Origin: CALFUK01 sp964450495
Lineage (GTDB): Bacteria > Bacteroidota > Bacteroidia > Chitinophagales > Saprospiraceae
Length of the DNA: 64,000 nt
Assembly (NCBI GenBank): GCA_964450495.1
Contig: CAYVFU010000002.1
Coordinates: forward strand, 52,203 to 116,202
Reading direction: 5' to 3'
A program made the position numbers and the translations under genes. The first letter of the stretch is position 1. The number at the start of each line of letters is the position of its first letter. A model generated the notes under the pieces. That model had not been told where the DNA came from and did not search any database. It was given only the letters and a program-made list of their open reading frames with translations. This document shows, in pieces, positions 38,627 to 47,924 of the stretch.

Positions 38627-39886
38627 TTGAATATACTAATCATAGGAAGCGGCGGTAGAGAACATGCCATCGCATGGAAGCTAAACCAAAGTCAGATAAA
38701 ACACAGTTTATTTATCGCTCCTGGCAATTCTGGCACCCTGCAATTTGGCACAAATGTTCAGATAAAACCGACTGACTTTGGAGCAATGAAAACCTTGATT
38801 GAGTCAGAAGACATAGAGATCATTATTGTGGGCCCTGAAGTACCGTTAGTAGAAGGCATTGTTGATTTTTTCAATAATGAAGACGTTTTTGTTCTCGGAC
38901 CAGACCAATTAGCAGCTTCTTTAGAAGGAAGTAAAGAGTTTGCCAAAGAGTTTATGCAGGAGTTTTCTATTCCGACAGCTGCATATCGATCTTTTAATGC
39001 AACACAACTCTCTGATGGTCTGAGTTATTTGGATACCATACAACCACCATACGTATTAAAAGCTGATGGACTTGCAGCAGGAAAAGGTGTTGTTATACTC
39101 GATTCGAGGGACCAGGCTAAAGAAGAATTATCGCAAATGTTGGGAGGCAAATTTGGAAATGCATCTACCACAGTAGTTATCGAAGAATTTTTATCCGGTC
39201 TAGAATTTTCAGTTTTTGCTATCACAGATGGCCTGAGTTACAAATTATTACCTATTGCCAAAGATTACAAGCGAATAGGTGAGGGGGATACTGGTCTGAA
39301 TACTGGAGGCATGGGAGCTGTCTCACCAGTCTCTTTCATAGATGACACATTGATGCAAAAGGTCATCGATCGAATTATAGAACCAACAATAGAAGGAATT
39401 GGAAAACGACAACTGAATTATAAAGGCTTTGTCTTTTTCGGGTTGATTGAAGTAAATGGAGAACCTTATGTTATAGAATACAATGTGCGAATGGGTGATC
39501 CAGAAACTGAAGCTGTTTTACCACGACTAAAGTCCGATTTACTTGAAATTATATTAGCTGTCCGAGATGGTTATCTTCAAGACATCAATATTGAAATCGA
39601 TGATCGCTATGTCACAACTGTCATGCTCGTATCTGGAGGATATCCTGAAGCTTATGAAAAAGGAAAGACAATCACAGGATTTGATACTGTAGAAAACTCC
39701 ATTTTATTTCATGCTGGAGCGAAACATGGAGAATCAGATATAGAAACAAATGGTGGACGTGTTATTGCTATAAGTTCCTTTGGCAACTCAAAACAAGAAG
39801 CATTAGAACAGTCAATGTCTAATGCAGAAAAAATTCAGTTTGAGGGGAAATATTATCGAAAGGACATCGGTTTTGATTTGTCATGA
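38627..39886 (+). CDS. purD: Phosphoribosylamine-glycine ligase (GARS)
   Basis: ATP-grasp enzyme joining phosphoribosylamine and glycine in purine synthesis. The 419-residue product needs a TTG start at 38627: the N-terminal NILIIGSGGREHAIAWKL motif begins at once and no in-frame ATG precedes it. Other marks are VGPEVPLVEGIVD, LADGLAAGKGV-type ATP-grasp lysine segment (LKADGLAAGKGVVI), EEFLSGLEFSVFA, GDTGLNTGGMGAVSP and YNVRMGDPETEAVLPRLKSD. Its stop overlaps the next start (ATGA). Confidence 0.95.
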   Translation: MNILIIGSGGREHAIAWKLNQSQIKHSLFIAPGNSGTLQFGTNVQIKPTDFGAMKTLIESEDIEIIIVGPEVPLVEGIVDFFNNEDVFVLGPDQLAASLEGSKEFAKEFMQEFSIPTAAYRSFNATQLSDGLSYLDTIQPPYVLKADGLAAGKGVVILDSRDQAKEELSQMLGGKFGNASTTVVIEEFLSGLEFSVFAITDGLSYKLLPIAKDYKRIGEGDTGLNTGGMGAVSPVSFIDDTLMQKVIDRIIEPTIEGIGKRQLNYKGFVFFGLIEVNGEPYVIEYNVRMGDPETEAVLPRLKSDLLEIILAVRDGYLQDINIEIDDRYVTTVMLVSGGYPEAYEKGKTITGFDTVENSILFHAGAKHGESDIETNGGRVIAISSFGNSKQEALEQSMSNAEKIQFEGKYYRKDIGFDLS

Positions 39887-42348
39887 ATTACAGCCTGAAT
39901 CAAATACAAGACATCTACGGTGGCGAACTTACTGGCCCATCAAATAGAGAATCTATTGAAAGCATTTACTTTGATACTCGAAAAATAGGGATCGCCAGTG
40001 GTGCAGCATTTATTTGCTTCAAGGGACAAAAAAGAGACGGTCATGATTTTATCTCTGAGGCATACCGAAAAGGAATTCGACAGTTCATTGTTGAAGATGT
40101 TTCTAAAATTCCAATTATAGAAAAGGGACAACAAGAAGAATCCTACCCTACTGTGCTTACTGTTGATTCTACAATCAGTTGTCTACAACAATTAGCAACA
40201 CATCATCGAGCGAAATTTGATATTCCCATTATAGGCATCACTGGTAGCAATGGAAAAACAATTGTCAAAGAATGGTTGTCAACAATCTTGTCTGAAAGTT
40301 TCACTGTTGTAAAAAGTCCGATGAGTTACAATTCTCAAATTGGTGTGGCATTATCCCTTTTGCAATTAAACAAATCACATGATCTTGCCATTATTGAAGC
40401 TGCTGTTGCAGAACAAGGCGATATGAAGTCGCTTGCTAAAATGATAAAGCCAACTCATGGAATATTTACAAATATCGGAGATGCTCACCAATCTGGATTC
40501 AGAAATCGCACACATAAAATTGCAGAGAAATGTCAATTGTTTGGTGAATCAAACTCAATTGTCTATTGTGCCGATCATAGCGAAATTCTGACAGAACTAA
40601 AAGACAAAAAGGGACAACACATTCACTGGACAACAGGAAATGAACCTTCTGCTCACCACACAATTAACCTCAACTTTTCTTCGGCAGGTACAACAGCCGT
40701 CATAGATAAACGTAGTGTTTACACCACTCCCTTTACAGAAGCACATTCGATTGAAAACCTGATGCATTGTATCGTCATGAGCTTACATTTGCAGCAATCT
40801 CCTGAACAGATACAGCTAGGAATTAACAAACTCAGCAAGCAATCACAACGCCTACAATTACTATCTGGCAATCATCAATCTACCATCATTGATGACAGTT
40901 ACAGCTTTGACTTGATCTCCCTGCAGACAGCTTTAAACAGTATGAAAAATCATGCTGGTTCTCGGCAAAAAGTGTTAATCATTAGTGACATACCAAATCC
41001 TTCCGCTGACGCCTATTCAAAATTGGCAGCTTTATGTCAACTGTTTACAATTGACAAGTTGTATCATGCTGGTAAGGATCAAGAGCAGATTAAAAAAATA
41101 CTTACTAATAGTAATCTTACTGTAGAATCTTTTATCTCAACAGATGATCTCAAGAAGCACTTACGATCTAATCCAATTCAACAGGCTGTTATTTTGGTCA
41201 AAGGAGCAAGAGCTTTCGAATTTGAAACCATTGTCTCCTTTTTAACAAGGCAAACTCATGACAGTATACTTGAAGTAAATCTAGGAGCACTCAGACAAAA
41301 TCTCAATGTCTTGTCCAAACAGTTAGCGCCAACAACAAAAATTTTAAGCATTATTAAAGCAAATGCTTATGGCACTGGAAGCACAATTATTGGTAATTTT
41401 TTAGAATCTGTCGGTGTTGATTATCTCGGAGTAGCCTATGCAGATGAAGGTATCGAACTCAGAAATAGTGGTGTCCAATTACCAATCCTCGTTTTGAATC
41501 CAGAATCTCACTTATTCGATAAATTAACTGAATACGACTTAGAACCAGAGATCTATAGCCTCACCCAAGTGCAAGAATTAGTCTTATTAGGGGACCGAGC
41601 AAAACAGTTGAGTTTACATTTGAAAGTGGACACAGGTATGAATCGTCTTGGTTTTCAAGAATCGGAATTAGATGAATTGATAGACATCATCAAAGAAAGT
41701 AATTTAAAAATAACGGGCATCATGTCACACCTTGCTGCCTCGGACGATAAAGAAAAAGATGCCTTTACAAAATTGCAGATTGAACGATTCGAACGGATGA
41801 GTAAGAAGTTGATGACTCATTTAAAGATTAATCCCATTAGACATTTTCTTAATTCTTCTGGTGTTATCAGATTACCTGAGCAGCAATACGAAATGGTAAG
41901 AATAGGTAAAGGTATGTATGGCATAGACATGACTTACAAACTTGATGATGAGTTAGACAGAGTGCATCGATTATTTGCAAGCATAGCTCAAATCAAAGAT
42001 GTGCCAGCAGGTTCTACAATTGGATATGGCTGTCACAATATTCTTGATAGCGACCGCAGAATTGCGATTATAAATATTGGATATGCTGATGGCTTGATTC
42101 GATCTCTGGGCAATGGTGTTATCTATTTTCTAGTCAATGGTCAACGTGTGCCGACAATTGGAAATGTGTGTATGGATATGTGCATGCTTGACATTACTGA
42201 TGCTAAGCAAATTAATGTGGGTGATCGAGTAGAGATTTTTGGCACCCAGGTAGATATAAGAAAAGTCGCTGGAGCTGTAGGTACTATTCCATTAGAAATC
42301 CTTTCGAAGTTATCTAGTCGACTTAAAAAGGTCTATGTAGAAGTGTAG
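39883..42348 (+). CDS. murF-alr: Bifunctional MurF / alanine racemase
   Basis: An 821-residue fusion typical of Bacteroidota. Residues 1-~455 are UDP-MurNAc-tripeptide:D-Ala-D-Ala ligase (MurF): IYFDTRKI, ATP-binding GITGSNGKT, and DDSYSFDLISLQTALNSM. Residues ~460-821 are PLP-dependent alanine racemase: SIIKANAYGTG (PLP Lys492), LKVDTGMNRLG, GIMSHLAASDD, STIGYG (catalytic Tyr715), INIGYADGLIRSLGNG and VCMDMCMLDIT. One polypeptide thus makes D-Ala and adds the D-Ala-D-Ala dipeptide in the cytosol; a Ddl ligase must be encoded elsewhere. It overlaps purD by four bases (ATGA), so the two are co-expressed. Confidence 0.95.
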   Translation: MNYSLNQIQDIYGGELTGPSNRESIESIYFDTRKIGIASGAAFICFKGQKRDGHDFISEAYRKGIRQFIVEDVSKIPIIEKGQQEESYPTVLTVDSTISCLQQLATHHRAKFDIPIIGITGSNGKTIVKEWLSTILSESFTVVKSPMSYNSQIGVALSLLQLNKSHDLAIIEAAVAEQGDMKSLAKMIKPTHGIFTNIGDAHQSGFRNRTHKIAEKCQLFGESNSIVYCADHSEILTELKDKKGQHIHWTTGNEPSAHHTINLNFSSAGTTAVIDKRSVYTTPFTEAHSIENLMHCIVMSLHLQQSPEQIQLGINKLSKQSQRLQLLSGNHQSTIIDDSYSFDLISLQTALNSMKNHAGSRQKVLIISDIPNPSADAYSKLAALCQLFTIDKLYHAGKDQEQIKKILTNSNLTVESFISTDDLKKHLRSNPIQQAVILVKGARAFEFETIVSFLTRQTHDSILEVNLGALRQNLNVLSKQLAPTTKILSIIKANAYGTGSTIIGNFLESVGVDYLGVAYADEGIELRNSGVQLPILVLNPESHLFDKLTEYDLEPEIYSLTQVQELVLLGDRAKQLSLHLKVDTGMNRLGFQESELDELIDIIKESNLKITGIMSHLAASDDKEKDAFTKLQIERFERMSKKLMTHLKINPIRHFLNSSGVIRLPEQQYEMVRIGKGMYGIDMTYKLDDELDRVHRLFASIAQIKDVPAGSTIGYGCHNILDSDRRIAIINIGYADGLIRSLGNGVIYFLVNGQRVPTIGNVCMDMCMLDITDAKQINVGDRVEIFGTQVDIRKVAGAVGTIPLEILSKLSSRLKKVYVEV

Positions 42349-42518
42349 CTGTCTGCGTCTCGCCTCAGCAAAACGCTTCCCCGCCTTAGTATACCATACA
42401 AGTCCCGACTCGCTATAGAAGCACAAATCTACACGTGATGGTGAGAAAAAATACTATTAGTTTTTGAGGCTTTTAATTTTAATTCTATATTTCGATAGAA
42501 ATAAAACACCTTTATAAC

Positions 42519-44174
42519 ATGTTTAGACACGTCTTAATTATTTTCGCTATAGTTTTTACCAGTCAGCTCAAAGCACAAGTACCATGTTCTGTTGAGCAAA
42601 TTGGTCAGCTAGATGCTTGTCTACTTGATTTAAGAAATACTTTTTATGCAGATGATGGATATGCTGAGATTGGTTTAGAATTTCCTTATCTCAGTTCGCA
42701 GGGGCCTTATGATTTACAAATAAATGGGATCATATTCGAAAATCAATATTTATATTCCCCAATAGATTTATGCTGTAGTGAGATTTACCCATCGGACTTA
42801 GGTTTTGATTTTGAACAACCTGGCACATATCAAATCTCATTGGAATCCATCTCTCATGTTGATAATGATTGTAGTCCTGCTGTTGGCTCTCCTTTACTAT
42901 CACAAACCATAACAATTTTACCTCAGCCAACATTTGATTTAAAATATACGTGTCTCCCTAATGGCGATGTCAAACTAGATATTGTTCTTACATCAAATCT
43001 AGAACCGTATACGGATTTATTTTTCAACACATTTAATTTTAGTTCAAGCAACACCTTGATAGATGCAGCTGCTATTGGAGACACTATACATTCTGAAACG
43101 CAGACATTGGTAACAAATGAAACCCACATAATAACAATTTCTGATTGTATTTCTTTTAACGATTATGTCCGCCACGAGTATATGCATAATTGTGTTTCCT
43201 GTACGGACACCATTGCACCAACTCCGATTTGTCAAGACATGACTTTAAACCTCCTGGATCAGACAATTGAAATTACGCATTTTGATATTGACAATGGCTC
43301 ATTTGATGACTGTGGCGTAGTCTCATTAGGAATCACAGAAACTGTTTTTGACTGTTCAGATATTGGTCAAAATCTAGTCACTTTAGAAGTAGCTGATGGT
43401 GCAGGAAATATTTCTGAATGCACGAGTATTGTTACAGTCAATGATATTGGCAATACCTGTAATTCTTGTAATACTTTAGACAGATCACCAACCATTGAAT
43501 TTTCCCACACTGAAATAGTCGGTGGTGGATTTGTAAAAATTTGGTATCGATTTATAGACTTTTTAAGTTATAGTCATCTAAATCCAAGGTTAGAAAAGAT
43601 ATCATCAAATAACTTTGTTTTTCTTGAGGACTCTGGTACAATCATTAGAACACCATTAGGGTCGCCTCCATCTGAGGGAAATTGTTTTAGCCAACTTGAT
43701 GAATTCATGTTTCTTATTTTAGATCCTGTTACAAACTTTAGAGATTGTGATAGAATAGAAACATCTTTGTATTTTTTAGACGGCTTTTGTGATGAACCGT
43801 ATATTTCGAATTCTATCATTCTTAATTGCGACAACGATAATGATGGATTTGATATTGAAGTAGATTGTAATGACAACAACCCTTTACAGTTTCCAGGAGC
43901 AATAGAAATATGCGATGGTGTTGATAATAATTGTGACGGTCAAATAGATGAGGGTTTTGAAAATATATTCGGAGACTGTTGTCCATTCGAATTGAACATT
44001 AATTCAACCGGCATAGCATCAGGCACCTACAAAGCAGACCATAGAATCAATACTCATGGTACTGTTAATACGCCTAATGTGGAACTGAGAGCTGGCTCAG
44101 AAGTGAACCTATTTAATGGATTTGAAGTGAAAAAGGGATCTATTTTTCATGGGCATATCGCTCCATGTAATTAA
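42519..44174 (+). CDS. Secreted protein with HYR-like and MopE-type metal-binding segments and a C-terminal sorting-like domain
   Basis: 551 residues; signal peptide MFRHVLIIFAIVFTSQLKAQ. About 228-312 resembles a HYR Ig-like domain (DTIAPTPICQDMTLNLLD, ITETVFDCSDIGQNLVTLEV). From residue 437 a Cys/Asp/Asn-rich motif (DNDNDGFDIEVDCNDNNP, then CDGVDNNCDGQIDEG) matches the putative copper/calcium-binding segment called MopE. The last ~50 residues (INTHGTVNTPNVELRAGSEV, then FEVKKGSIFHGHIAPCN) share sequence with the end of the protein at 25028-27814. It is probably exported to the surface; no enzyme domain was seen. The 170-base region before it is slightly GC-richer but shows no recognisable element. 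Confidence 0.75.
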   Translation: MFRHVLIIFAIVFTSQLKAQVPCSVEQIGQLDACLLDLRNTFYADDGYAEIGLEFPYLSSQGPYDLQINGIIFENQYLYSPIDLCCSEIYPSDLGFDFEQPGTYQISLESISHVDNDCSPAVGSPLLSQTITILPQPTFDLKYTCLPNGDVKLDIVLTSNLEPYTDLFFNTFNFSSSNTLIDAAAIGDTIHSETQTLVTNETHIITISDCISFNDYVRHEYMHNCVSCTDTIAPTPICQDMTLNLLDQTIEITHFDIDNGSFDDCGVVSLGITETVFDCSDIGQNLVTLEVADGAGNISECTSIVTVNDIGNTCNSCNTLDRSPTIEFSHTEIVGGGFVKIWYRFIDFLSYSHLNPRLEKISSNNFVFLEDSGTIIRTPLGSPPSEGNCFSQLDEFMFLILDPVTNFRDCDRIETSLYFLDGFCDEPYISNSIILNCDNDNDGFDIEVDCNDNNPLQFPGAIEICDGVDNNCDGQIDEGFENIFGDCCPFELNINSTGIASGTYKADHRINTHGTVNTPNVELRAGSEVNLFNGFEVKKGSIFHGHIAPCN

Positions 44175-44312
44175 AAGTTTTGCGAGTAACATTTCAGCCA
44201 ATGGACTCCGCTAAATCACATAGTAGCAAAATTAAATTGTTGTTGCCCCAACTTATGATCATTACATACCCTTTAATCTTGCTCTTATAATTTTAGTCCA
44301 ATGGACTTTATA

Positions 44313-44867
44313 TTACAGCAGTGAAGCATTCTCGATTTTATACCAAACACATTGCTCATGCTGAGGATAAGCTTTGAGCTTTGGATGGAGAAATGTTCCC
44401 ATTCTTTTCATTCCTATTTTCTTCATCACATTCTCTGATTTGTGGTTTTGTATTGTACATACAGAAACGACATACTCTAATGCTAAATCATTAAATGCAT
44501 ATTGCAGGCAACGTCTTGCACCCTCTGTTGCATAACCATTTCCCCATGCCGACTTTTTCAATCGCCAGCCGATGTCTGTTGCTGGAGTAAATTTTGTTTC
44601 ATACTCTTGATAAGCCAAACCTACAAAACCAATCAATTCGCTTGTCTCCAGCACCTCTGCTGCAAAATAGGTGTAGCCATTTGCATCAAAGTGTTGTCGA
44701 AATCGCTCGATGCCCTCTAAAGCTTCTTGTCGTGTCATGGTTTTAGGGAAATGCTCCATAACGTCTTTGTCTGCACCCATTTGTGCGTAAACGTCTAGGT
44801 CGTAATGTGTCCAATTTCTAAATCCTAATCGCTGGGAGGTGAAAATATAATCTGTAGCCTTTCTCAT
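44313..44867 (-). CDS. GNAT family N-acetyltransferase (RimJ/RimL-like)
   Basis: 184 residues of an Acetyltransf_3-type GNAT domain: TSQRLGFRNWTHYDLDVYAQ, FPKTMTRQEALEGIERF, the acetyl-CoA loop region in DIGWRLKKSAWGNGYATEG, ALEYVVSVCTIQNHKSENVMKKIGM. Relatives acetylate ribosomal protein N-termini, amino acids or small amines; the acceptor is unknown. It stands alone, convergent with the preceding gene and divergent from the following one. Confidence 0.9.
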   Translation of the reverse strand: MRKATDYIFTSQRLGFRNWTHYDLDVYAQMGADKDVMEHFPKTMTRQEALEGIERFRQHFDANGYTYFAAEVLETSELIGFVGLAYQEYETKFTPATDIGWRLKKSAWGNGYATEGARRCLQYAFNDLALEYVVSVCTIQNHKSENVMKKIGMKRMGTFLHPKLKAYPQHEQCVWYKIENASLL

Positions 44868-44949
44868 GTTGTGTTTAGCCTTTTATCAAAGATGGAATTT
44901 ATTTTATTGAGATTATAATTGAGAATGGATCTGTTTGTATTTTCGAACT

Positions 44950-45861
44950 ATGTGGAAAACAGTACTTCTTCTGATCTTTACCTTAATCGTCGTACCAACC
45001 TTTGTCTACTTTTTTGGAGAACCATTAAACAATACAAAACAGGAAATGCTGAAAATATTGGTCTCCGTATATGTCGGTTTCTCCTTATTTGCATTTGTAG
45101 TGAGTACGCTTACTAAAAACTACAGTCAGGTCGATAAATTATGGTCGACTTTACCTATCCTATATGTTGCATTAACAGCCTACCATTTCCCAGAACCAAG
45201 AGTCATCTTGATGGCAGTGCTTGCAATTTTATGGGGACTTCGTCTCAGCTATAATTTTGGTCGCAAAGGTGGATTCCAATGGAAATTTTGGGAAGGTGAA
45301 GAAGATTATCGGTGGGAAGTCTTGCGACAAAAGCCAGAATTTCAAGGGACACTCATATGGATGATCTTCAACCTTGCATTTATTTCATTTTATCAGCTTG
45401 GCCTTGTCTTATTGATGACTCTACCTATTGTAGAGGTGATCGGATCAGCACAAGAATTATACTGGTTGGACTATTTAATCGCAATCCTTTTCGTAGGTTT
45501 TCTAGCTATTGAAACTGTAGCTGACGAACAACAATGGGCTTTTCAAACTAAAAAATATGCATTAAAAAACGCAGGAAAGGTACTTCCTCCAGAATATGCA
45601 AAAGGCTTTTTAGATAGAGGATTGTGGAAATGGATGCGTCATCCTAACTACATGGGGGAGCAAGCAGTGTGGTTTATTTTCTATCTGTTTACGATCGCAT
45701 CAGGTAGTTTTTGGTTAAACTGGTCAGTAATAGGATCGCTATTGTTACTTGTATTATTTAGAAGTAGTTCTGAATTCAGCGAAGACATTTCAGAGAGTAA
45801 ATATCCTGAATACGCGGAATATCGACGAAATGTGGGTCGATTTTTGCCAAACCTATGGTAG
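44950..45861 (+). CDS. DUF1295 / steroid 5-alpha reductase-like membrane protein
   Basis: 303 residues from ATG 44950 (an in-frame TTG 15 bases upstream is less likely). At least six predicted transmembrane helices; DUF1295 marks include KLWSTLPILYVALTAY, WGLRLSYNFGRKGGFQWKFW, IETVADEQQWAFQ, FLDRGLWKWMRHPNYMGEQ and the terminal KYPEYAEYRRNVGRFLP. The family belongs to the isoprenylcysteine methyltransferase / 5-alpha reductase group, but the substrate of bacterial members is mostly unknown. It stands alone with no operon partner. Confidence 0.88.
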   Translation: MWKTVLLLIFTLIVVPTFVYFFGEPLNNTKQEMLKILVSVYVGFSLFAFVVSTLTKNYSQVDKLWSTLPILYVALTAYHFPEPRVILMAVLAILWGLRLSYNFGRKGGFQWKFWEGEEDYRWEVLRQKPEFQGTLIWMIFNLAFISFYQLGLVLLMTLPIVEVIGSAQELYWLDYLIAILFVGFLAIETVADEQQWAFQTKKYALKNAGKVLPPEYAKGFLDRGLWKWMRHPNYMGEQAVWFIFYLFTIASGSFWLNWSVIGSLLLLVLFRSSSEFSEDISESKYPEYAEYRRNVGRFLPNLW

Positions 45862-45965
45862 TTAAGGTTATTTTAGGAGTCTGATGTAATCAAGAATTAA
45901 CACAGATGCATACTAAATTCTATAACTTAGCAGTTCAAATTTGACGATAGACTAAGAAACAGCAA

Positions 45966-47924
45966 ATGATACGTAATATATTGATAATCAGCTTTTTATT
46001 TCTGATTACACATTTATTCGCCCAAGTTGATGATCCTGTATTATTTACAGTGAACGATACACCAATCAACGTATCCGAATTCAAGTACATTTATCAAAAG
46101 AACAACGGTAAAGAAGCAAATTTTTCGAAAGAAAGCTTAAATGAATACCTAGATCTGTATGTGAAATTTAAACTTAAGGTTGAAAAGGCAAGACAACTTC
46201 AATACGATACAATTCAATCTTTGAACGATGAATTAGCAGGATATCGCAAACAGTTGGCAAATGCATATTTAGTTGATAAGGAGGTATCAAAAGTACTTGT
46301 TGATGAAGCTTATGAGCGCATTCAAAAAGACATCAGAGTAAGCCATATTCTTGTTTCCTTACCGGAGAAAGTAAACAAAGACAGAGAAGCTGAAGCACTC
46401 GACAGACTTTATGCGATAAAAGAAAAATTAGACAATGGTGCCGAATTTGGCTTGATGGCAAAGACTTTATCTGACGATAAACGATCAGCCAAAAACAATG
46501 GAGACTTGGGCTGGATAACGGCTATCCTGCCGAATGGGTTTTACGAATTCGAAAATGCACTATACACGCTTGAAGTCGGTGAAATGTCTCAACCAGTCAG
46601 AACTAAAATCGGATATCATTTAATCAAAAAAACAGACAGTCGAGAAGCCAGGGGTGAAATGAATGTCTCTCATGTATTGATACGTAACACTAAAAATGGT
46701 AAGCCAATAAAAGGTGCTAGAGAAAAAGCTGATAGCCTGTATCAACAAATCAGTACTGGAGCAAATTTTGAAGAAATAGCACGAACATATTCTGACGATA
46801 AATCCACTGCAAAAGATGGAGGAGCATTAGGCTATTTTGGTATTGGTTTATATGATGTCAGTTTTGAGGATGCTGCATTCAAACTAGAAAATGATGGGGA
46901 CATTTCTATCCCTATTAAATCAAAACTAGGCTGGCACATTATCCGAAGAAACGAGAAAAAAGACTATTCCAATGAAGCAAAGATGAAGTCAGTATTAAAA
47001 GGTGCAATTTCTCAAAATGACAGATTTGAAATAGCTAGAAAACAAAAAATTGAAGACATAAAAGTAGAGGCTAATTTTGTTGACAACCCCTCAATACTTG
47101 AAGAATTCACTTCAAAACTAGATCAAAGTTTTTTCTCTTATAAATGGGTTGTTCCTGAGGTAGTAGACCAAAAGTTAGCCAGTTTCAATGTAAGCACGAC
47201 TTACAGTTTAATGGACTTTGTAAAGTATTGTAAAGACAATGGACGTAAACGTATGAGGTATAATAAAAATCACCCTGTCGATGAAGCTGTTGCAGAAATG
47301 TATGAACTCTACATTGATGAAAAAACAGTTGCTTACGAGGAAGCAAATTTAGAAAGAAAATACCCTGATTTTCGTTCATTGATGAGAGAATACTCAGAAG
47401 GTGTTTTACTATTTGAAGTGACTAAAGAAAATGTATGGGATAAAGCATCTTCAGATACGGTTGGATTGAAATCATTTTTTGAGCAACATAAGGAAAATTA
47501 TCAGTGGAAAGAAAGAGCGGAAGTATCGGAGTATGCCATTAATTCTTTAGATAAAAACATACTGAAGCAAATCAATAGGCGTGCAGAAAACATGAGCCCG
47601 GAAGAAGTCAAAAAAAGTATTGAAGACGAATTTGGCCTGACTGTTTATCTAAAAACCGTTGTTTATGAAAATGACGCTGAACAAGTTGCTGGCTTGAAAT
47701 GGAAAGAAGGCCACAATGATGTGATTCTAGACAAAGTAAAAACAGAGTCTGTCGTCAGAAGAATCAATTACTTACTTCCAGCAGGACAGAAAACACTAAA
47801 GGAGTCAAGAGGCTATGTAATCTCAGACTATCAGGACGTGCTAGAAAATGAATGGGTCAATAGTTTGAAAGCTGAGTTCCCAATTAAAATAAATGAGGAC
47901 GTACTTTCTTCACTATACAAATGA
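45966..47924 (+). CDS. Periplasmic peptidylprolyl isomerase with two parvulin domains
   Basis: 652 residues with a signal peptide (ILIISFLFLITHLFAQ). An N-terminal SurA/PpiD-like helical domain (about 20-125, VNDTPINVSEFKYIYQK) precedes two parvulin domains: about 128-225 (IRVSHILVSLP through GYHLIKKTDSR) and 228-330 (MNVSHVLIRN through GWHIIRRNEKK). The C-terminal ~320 residues are helical and unrecognised. Its probable role is chaperone and foldase for outer-membrane or secreted proteins. First of three genes joined by ATGA overlaps. Confidence 0.9.
   Translation: MIRNILIISFLFLITHLFAQVDDPVLFTVNDTPINVSEFKYIYQKNNGKEANFSKESLNEYLDLYVKFKLKVEKARQLQYDTIQSLNDELAGYRKQLANAYLVDKEVSKVLVDEAYERIQKDIRVSHILVSLPEKVNKDREAEALDRLYAIKEKLDNGAEFGLMAKTLSDDKRSAKNNGDLGWITAILPNGFYEFENALYTLEVGEMSQPVRTKIGYHLIKKTDSREARGEMNVSHVLIRNTKNGKPIKGAREKADSLYQQISTGANFEEIARTYSDDKSTAKDGGALGYFGIGLYDVSFEDAAFKLENDGDISIPIKSKLGWHIIRRNEKKDYSNEAKMKSVLKGAISQNDRFEIARKQKIEDIKVEANFVDNPSILEEFTSKLDQSFFSYKWVVPEVVDQKLASFNVSTTYSLMDFVKYCKDNGRKRMRYNKNHPVDEAVAEMYELYIDEKTVAYEEANLERKYPDFRSLMREYSEGVLLFEVTKENVWDKASSDTVGLKSFFEQHKENYQWKERAEVSEYAINSLDKNILKQINRRAENMSPEEVKKSIEDEFGLTVYLKTVVYENDAEQVAGLKWKEGHNDVILDKVKTESVVRRINYLLPAGQKTLKESRGYVISDYQDVLENEWVNSLKAEFPIKINEDVLSSLYK

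Noticed and set aside
38627..38629. Upstream ATG start for purD
   Set aside because: No in-frame ATG exists before the conserved N-terminal motif, so the TTG at 38627 is kept.
44297..44310. Near-palindrome AGTCCAATGGACT between convergent genes
   Set aside because: Only 6-base arms with no T run; not a supported terminator.
44919..45116. Small open frame overlapping the start of the DUF1295 gene
   Set aside because: It runs in a different frame through the DUF1295 coding sequence, which has clear family motifs.
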